Of a stretch of DNA of 53,179 nucleotides, positions 50,361 through 53,179 are shown piece after piece. The position numbers were made by a program, and so were the translations under genes. Source of the DNA: an uncultured Verrucomicrobiales bacterium (lineage in GTDB: Bacteria > Verrucomicrobiota > Verrucomicrobiia > Verrucomicrobiales > Akkermansiaceae). The notes under the pieces were generated by a model, which worked only from the letters and a program-made list of their open reading frames with translations, did no database searches and was not told the origin of the DNA. The stretch is taken from contig CALABM010000117.1 in assembly GCA_937885815.1 (NCBI GenBank), forward strand, positions 1-53,179, given 5' to 3'. Each line of letters begins with the position of its first letter. The first letter of the stretch is position 1.

Positions 50361-51431
50361 TTATTCGCGGGCTTCACCCAGCAGCAGGTGGAGGTGGCGT
50401 AGCTCGCCGCTCCCTTTCGTGGTGGCGACTTGCAGCAGGCGTTCCTCCACATCCGGGGGAGGGGGCATGCAGATGTGGGGCAGGTCTGCGGTGAGCAGCT
50501 CCAGAGCGCAGTCGTTGTGCAGGGCCAGCGTGGTTTCAATGAAGCACATGCGCGTGGGCTCTTCCAGAATGAAATTCAAGGGTTTCTTGTCGTTAAGAAC
50601 GCGGCGTGTGGGGATTTTGGTGCCGAACTCGTCATCGATGCCCATGTTGGCCAGCAGCACAGGGGAGGCGATGACGGCGGGGGCGTTCAGGCGGTTGTGC
50701 AGGGCATTGATGCGGCCTGTGGCGGTGACAACGCACCACGAGTTCAGCACCGCTTCATTCAGCTCAGCGCTGTTCTGCACATTTACGAAGGAGACATCAC
50801 TCGGGAGCTCGCCCTCCTTATTTTCCATGTCCGCCACGGTGATGAGCATGCCGCGCTTGCGTGCATAGTGCACGAGGCCTCGGCCCACCTTGCCGTAACC
50901 TACCACCATCAGGCGGTGGCCTTCATAGTCGGTGTGGCCTAACTGCTCCAGCGCGCGGAAGAAGCTTTCGCCGGTGCCCAGAGTGGTTTCCACGCGTTTG
51001 ATGCGGCCGGCATCCGCCACGATGACGGGGCGGCGGGTACGCTCATAGGCGGGCACCCCGGAGCGGGTGAGCTCCGCATAACCCAGAGAGGGGGTGCGGC
51101 GGGTGCATTGGCCGGCGCAGTCCAGAATGATATCAAAGTCGTCCTGCCCTTTCTCTGCGGTGCGGATGCCGAAATCCGCCAGCATGTTCAGCACAGCGGC
51201 ATCTGTCGGCATATTGGTACGCTCTGGGACGAAGAGTTCCGCACCGCCTGCGAGCAGGGCCATGAACTTCCCCAGCGTGTTGCGGTAGATGGGGGTGGCG
51301 TCCAGCACCCGCAGCCCTTCAAGCGGGCGGGTGGCTGCCCATTCCTCCGCTTGGTGCAGCAAGGTGGGCCATTCTTCCGGCGGATAACAAGTCAGCAGAT
51401 ACTCTTTGAGGCGTTGTGCGTTTGCGTTCAT
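50361..51431 (-). CDS. S-adenosylhomocysteine hydrolase-like NAD-binding protein (short)
   Basis: 356 aa. The centre matches the SAH hydrolase NAD-domain: GRIKRVETTLGTGESFFRAL, then a Rossmann turn MVVGYGKVGRGLVHYARKRG. VVTATGRINAL corresponds to the family's xxTGxxxI segment. The N-part keeps an abbreviated substrate-domain layout (LLAGGAELFVPERTNMPTDA). Genuine AHCY is 430-470 aa and has HxTxxT and NxxSTQD motifs that I do not see, so it is probably not a standard SAH hydrolase. Start at ATG 51431. It could bind NAD and act on a related thioether; function open. Confidence 0.65.
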   Translation of the reverse strand: MNANAQRLKEYLLTCYPPEEWPTLLHQAEEWAATRPLEGLRVLDATPIYRNTLGKFMALLAGGAELFVPERTNMPTDAAVLNMLADFGIRTAEKGQDDFDIILDCAGQCTRRTPSLGYAELTRSGVPAYERTRRPVIVADAGRIKRVETTLGTGESFFRALEQLGHTDYEGHRLMVVGYGKVGRGLVHYARKRGMLITVADMENKEGELPSDVSFVNVQNSAELNEAVLNSWCVVTATGRINALHNRLNAPAVIASPVLLANMGIDDEFGTKIPTRRVLNDKKPLNFILEEPTRMCFIETTLALHNDCALELLTADLPHICMPPPPDVEERLLQVATTKGSGELRHLHLLLGEARE

Positions 51432-51531
51432 CCTGTGCTTGATTTTATCCCTGCGCAGGTAAATTGCAAGCATTTAGTGTAGAAATATAGGGGTGAAAAC
51501 TCAAAAAGCGGCATGTGGCGTCAGATTCTTG

Positions 51532-51560
51532 TTGCATGCGGGCGTGGGCTGTGTTAAATA
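51532..51560 (+). promoter_or_regulatory. Promoter of the HIT gene
   Basis: TTGCAT (51532-51537), 17-nt spacer, TAAATA (51555-51560), ending 10 nt before ATG 51571. Confidence 0.5.
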
Positions 51561-51570
51561 TGTGGTTGCA

Positions 51571-51915
51571 ATGGAAAAAACACTCTTCCAGAAAATAGCT
51601 GATAAAGAGATTCCCTCTGCCATGGTGTATGAGGATGAGCTCTGCGTGGCGTTCCGGGATATCACCCCGGTGGCTCCGGTGCATGTGCTGCTGGTGCCGC
51701 GTAAGCCCATTCCGAGCATCGAGGCAGCCACCGCTGAGGATGCCGCTCTGCTGGGGCACCTCATGCTGAAGGTGGGCGAGATTGCCCGCGCTGAGGGGCT
51801 GGCCGAGGGCGGCTTCCGCACCGTGATGAACACCGGGGCAGACGCCGGCCAGACTGTGCCGCACCTCCACATCCACATCATTGGCGGGCGCTCCCTCCAG
51901 TGGCCTCCGGGCTAG
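51571..51915 (+). CDS. HIT-family (HinT-like) nucleotide phosphoramidase
   Basis: 114 aa, full length for HinT. It begins TLFQKIADKEIPSAMVYEDE, then HVLLVPRKPIPSI, and ends with the histidine triad HLHIHIIGGR, whose central His is the nucleophile. HinT proteins hydrolyse AMP-lysine and similar purine phosphoramidates. ATG 51571 is chosen because the family starts there and the promoter lies just upstream. Confidence 0.93.
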   Translation: MEKTLFQKIADKEIPSAMVYEDELCVAFRDITPVAPVHVLLVPRKPIPSIEAATAEDAALLGHLMLKVGEIARAEGLAEGGFRTVMNTGADAGQTVPHLHIHIIGGRSLQWPPG

Positions 51916-51942
51916 TGGCTGCGCCGGAGGGGATTCCCTCAG

Positions 51943-51963
51943 CAATTTGTCTGAGACAAATTG
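51943..51963. promoter_or_regulatory. Palindrome before the GH31 gene
   Basis: CAATTTGT-CTGAG-ACAAATTG, perfect 8-bp arms, ending 7 nt before ATG 51971. A possible operator or translation-blocking hairpin. Confidence 0.45.
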
Positions 51964-51970
51964 TCACTGC

Positions 51971-52709
51971 ATGAAGTCTTTTATCCGTCAATACGAGTGG
52001 GTTAATCCCCACACGCTGGAGCTTGAGTTCCCCACGAACCGCCTGCGGCTCTACTTCTTAGAGCCCGGGGTGGTGCGCTGTCGCTATGTGTCTCACCCCG
52101 TGTTTGAGAATATACCGAGCTATGGCATTGCTCCGGAGTATGCTCCTGCCTGCGTGCAGCCGGAGGAGGTGGAGCGTGCGGACTGTTATGAGCTGAGCAC
52201 GCCGAGCCTCACTGTGCGAGTGCGTAAGGAGGACGGCGGGCTGGAGTTCTTGGAGCGCGCCACGGGGCGTATGCTCTGCGCGGATGCGGAAGGAATGGGG
52301 CACCGCCTGCAGGAGCGGACGGGTGATGAGCTGGTGTGGGTGCTGAAGTACATGCCGGAAAAGGCCCATTTCTTTGCCTTGGGGGATAAGCCTTGTGCGC
52401 TGAACCTGCGCGGGCGGCGCTTTGAAATGTGGGGCTCGGATCACTACAAGTTCAACCCGGACAGCGACCCGCTTTACAAGAGTATTCCCTTTTTCCTCTG
52501 TCTGAATCAGGGGGCTCAGTACGGCATCTTCTTTGATAACACCATGCGCTCCTACTTTGACTTCGGTAAGGAGCGCGAGGATAGACTGCTTTTCGGTGCT
52601 GATGGTGGCGTGATGGATTACTACTTCATCGCCGGTGCTGATGCTCTGGAAACGGTGCAGACGTATACCCGCATGACCGGTCTGCCGCCCATGCCGCCGC
52701 TCTGGGCGC
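51971..52709 (+). CDS. GH31 alpha-glucosidase-type enzyme, N-terminal part only
   Basis: From ATG 51971 about 246 residues follow the GH31 pattern: a galactose-mutarotase-like N-domain, GRRFEMWGSDHYKFNPDSDP, LYKSIPFFLCLNQGAQYGIF, DYYFIAGADALETV and TGLPPMPPLWA, the entry of the TIM barrel. Just after PPLWA the frame diverges and the catalytic barrel is missing. The break at about 52709 coincides with the start of a DnaA sequence, so the truncation is an assembly join and not a real short gene. No signal peptide, so the intact enzyme would be cytosolic. Confidence 0.85.
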
Positions 52710-52839
52710 CACCAGAAACCCCGGCAGCAAGACCTATAACCCCCTTTTCATCTACGGCAACTCAGGTCTGGGCAAGACCCATCTGATGCATTCGATCGCT
52801 CATTTCATCAACGAAAAGCGCCCGGAGCTGAAGATCCTC
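52709..52839 (+). other. DnaA AAA+ fragment joined by assembly
   Basis: In the frame of 52786 the sequence reads NPGSKTYNPLFIYGNSGLGK followed by THLMHSIAHFINEKRPELKIL. This is the Walker A region of the replication initiator DnaA, without its N-terminus or the rest of the ATPase. It is only about 43 codons long and is spliced in frame into the MetA fragment. Confidence 0.85.
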
Positions 52840-53124
52840 GCTGAATCCGAAGAGGCCGGCGTGTATGCCATCTCCACCCACGGCGGACGGCAGATTTTCA
52901 TCACCGGCCACAGCGAGTATGACAGAGAAACCTTGAAGCTTGAATATGAGCGGGACAAAAATCAGGGTCTGCCCATCCACGTCCCCTATAACTACTTCCC
53001 CAATGATGACGACACCAAAGAGCCTCTTGTCACCTGGCGCAGCCACGCAAATCTGCTGTTCTCTAACTGGCTGAATTACTTCGTTTATCAGACCACGCCT
53101 TATGATATTAATGATATCAGATAG
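52831..53124 (+). other. MetA (homoserine O-succinyltransferase) C-terminal fragment
   Basis: Reads LAESEEAGVYAISTHGGRQI, then TGHSEYDRETLKLEYERD, VPYNYFPNDD and TWRSHANLLFSNWLNYFVYQ, ending TTPYDINDIR and a stop. This is the C-terminus of MetA; the GHSEYD motif carries the His and a Glu of its triad region. It is joined to DnaA through a short stretch that both proteins can share (about LKIL). Codon use and family suggest a Bacillota-type genome, which is inference. 53125-53179 holds nothing recognisable. Confidence 0.85.
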
Positions 53125-53179
53125 AAAATGCGTCAACAGTGCCATTTTTTCCAGTGTTTATGCAGGTTTCGGTATTTGC

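Noticed and set aside
52786..53124. A 112-aa gene starting MHSIAHFINEKR
   Set aside because: It is the in-frame join of a DnaA fragment to a MetA fragment, not a real protein.

Overview
The window is a GC-rich bacterial chromosome segment that looks like a gut Verrucomicrobiota close to Akkermansiaceae. Three large secreted proteins end in a PEP-CTERM-type tail (VPEP motif, hydrophobic stretch, ARRRR cluster). Mucin and glycoprotein hydrolases are frequent (GH20, GH29, GH18, GH31). There is an OprB-type porin, and two surface proteins carry chlamydial Pmp-like repeats, which fits the PVC superphylum. The taxonomic call is inference from these traits; no marker gene was compared.

Layout. 1-12.9 kb is housekeeping: a class V aminotransferase running off the left edge, a SurA-like chaperone, an M42 peptidase, tyrS, a GH20 hexosaminidase, folE2, rpsR, rpmG, a DksA-like regulator, malQ, a RidA-family protein and a stand-alone coaC. 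13.0-17.5 kb is a ferrous-iron operon (feoA, feoB, a Cys-rich FeoB-associated peptide, porin) with a palindromic operator over its promoter; FeoB carries an unusual DUF805-like insertion. 17.6-19.9 kb is a two-gene operon of a GH18 glycosidase and an IdeS/Mac-like (C66) cysteine protease, the most interesting functional unit here. 20-28 kb is FNT transporter, parC, a frameshifted GH29 fucosidase, a pseudokinase, argH and an aminotransferase, ending at tRNA-Leu(CAA).

28.3-42.7 kb is an accessory block next to the tRNA. It holds GYF_2/DUF805 membrane proteins, the decayed 3' tail of a lost surface-protein gene, a 2371-residue passenger protein, a degraded IS66 element and a Pmp-like surface protein. 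Core genes resume at hpt and rplS. A third PEP-CTERM surface protein (981 aa) follows on the minus strand; its AT-rich passenger is joined to a GC-rich anchor half, which points to passenger swapping. Then come a Sel1-repeat protein, an SAH-hydrolase-like protein, a HIT protein and the start of a GH31 glucosidase.

The last ~470 bp are not one genome: the GH31 frame breaks into a DnaA fragment and then into a homoserine O-succinyltransferase (MetA) C-terminus. This is most simply an assembly chimera, so the right edge should not be read as biology.

Many genes have a sigma-70-like -10 box ending only 6-10 nt before the start codon, which suggests that leaderless mRNAs are common in this organism.
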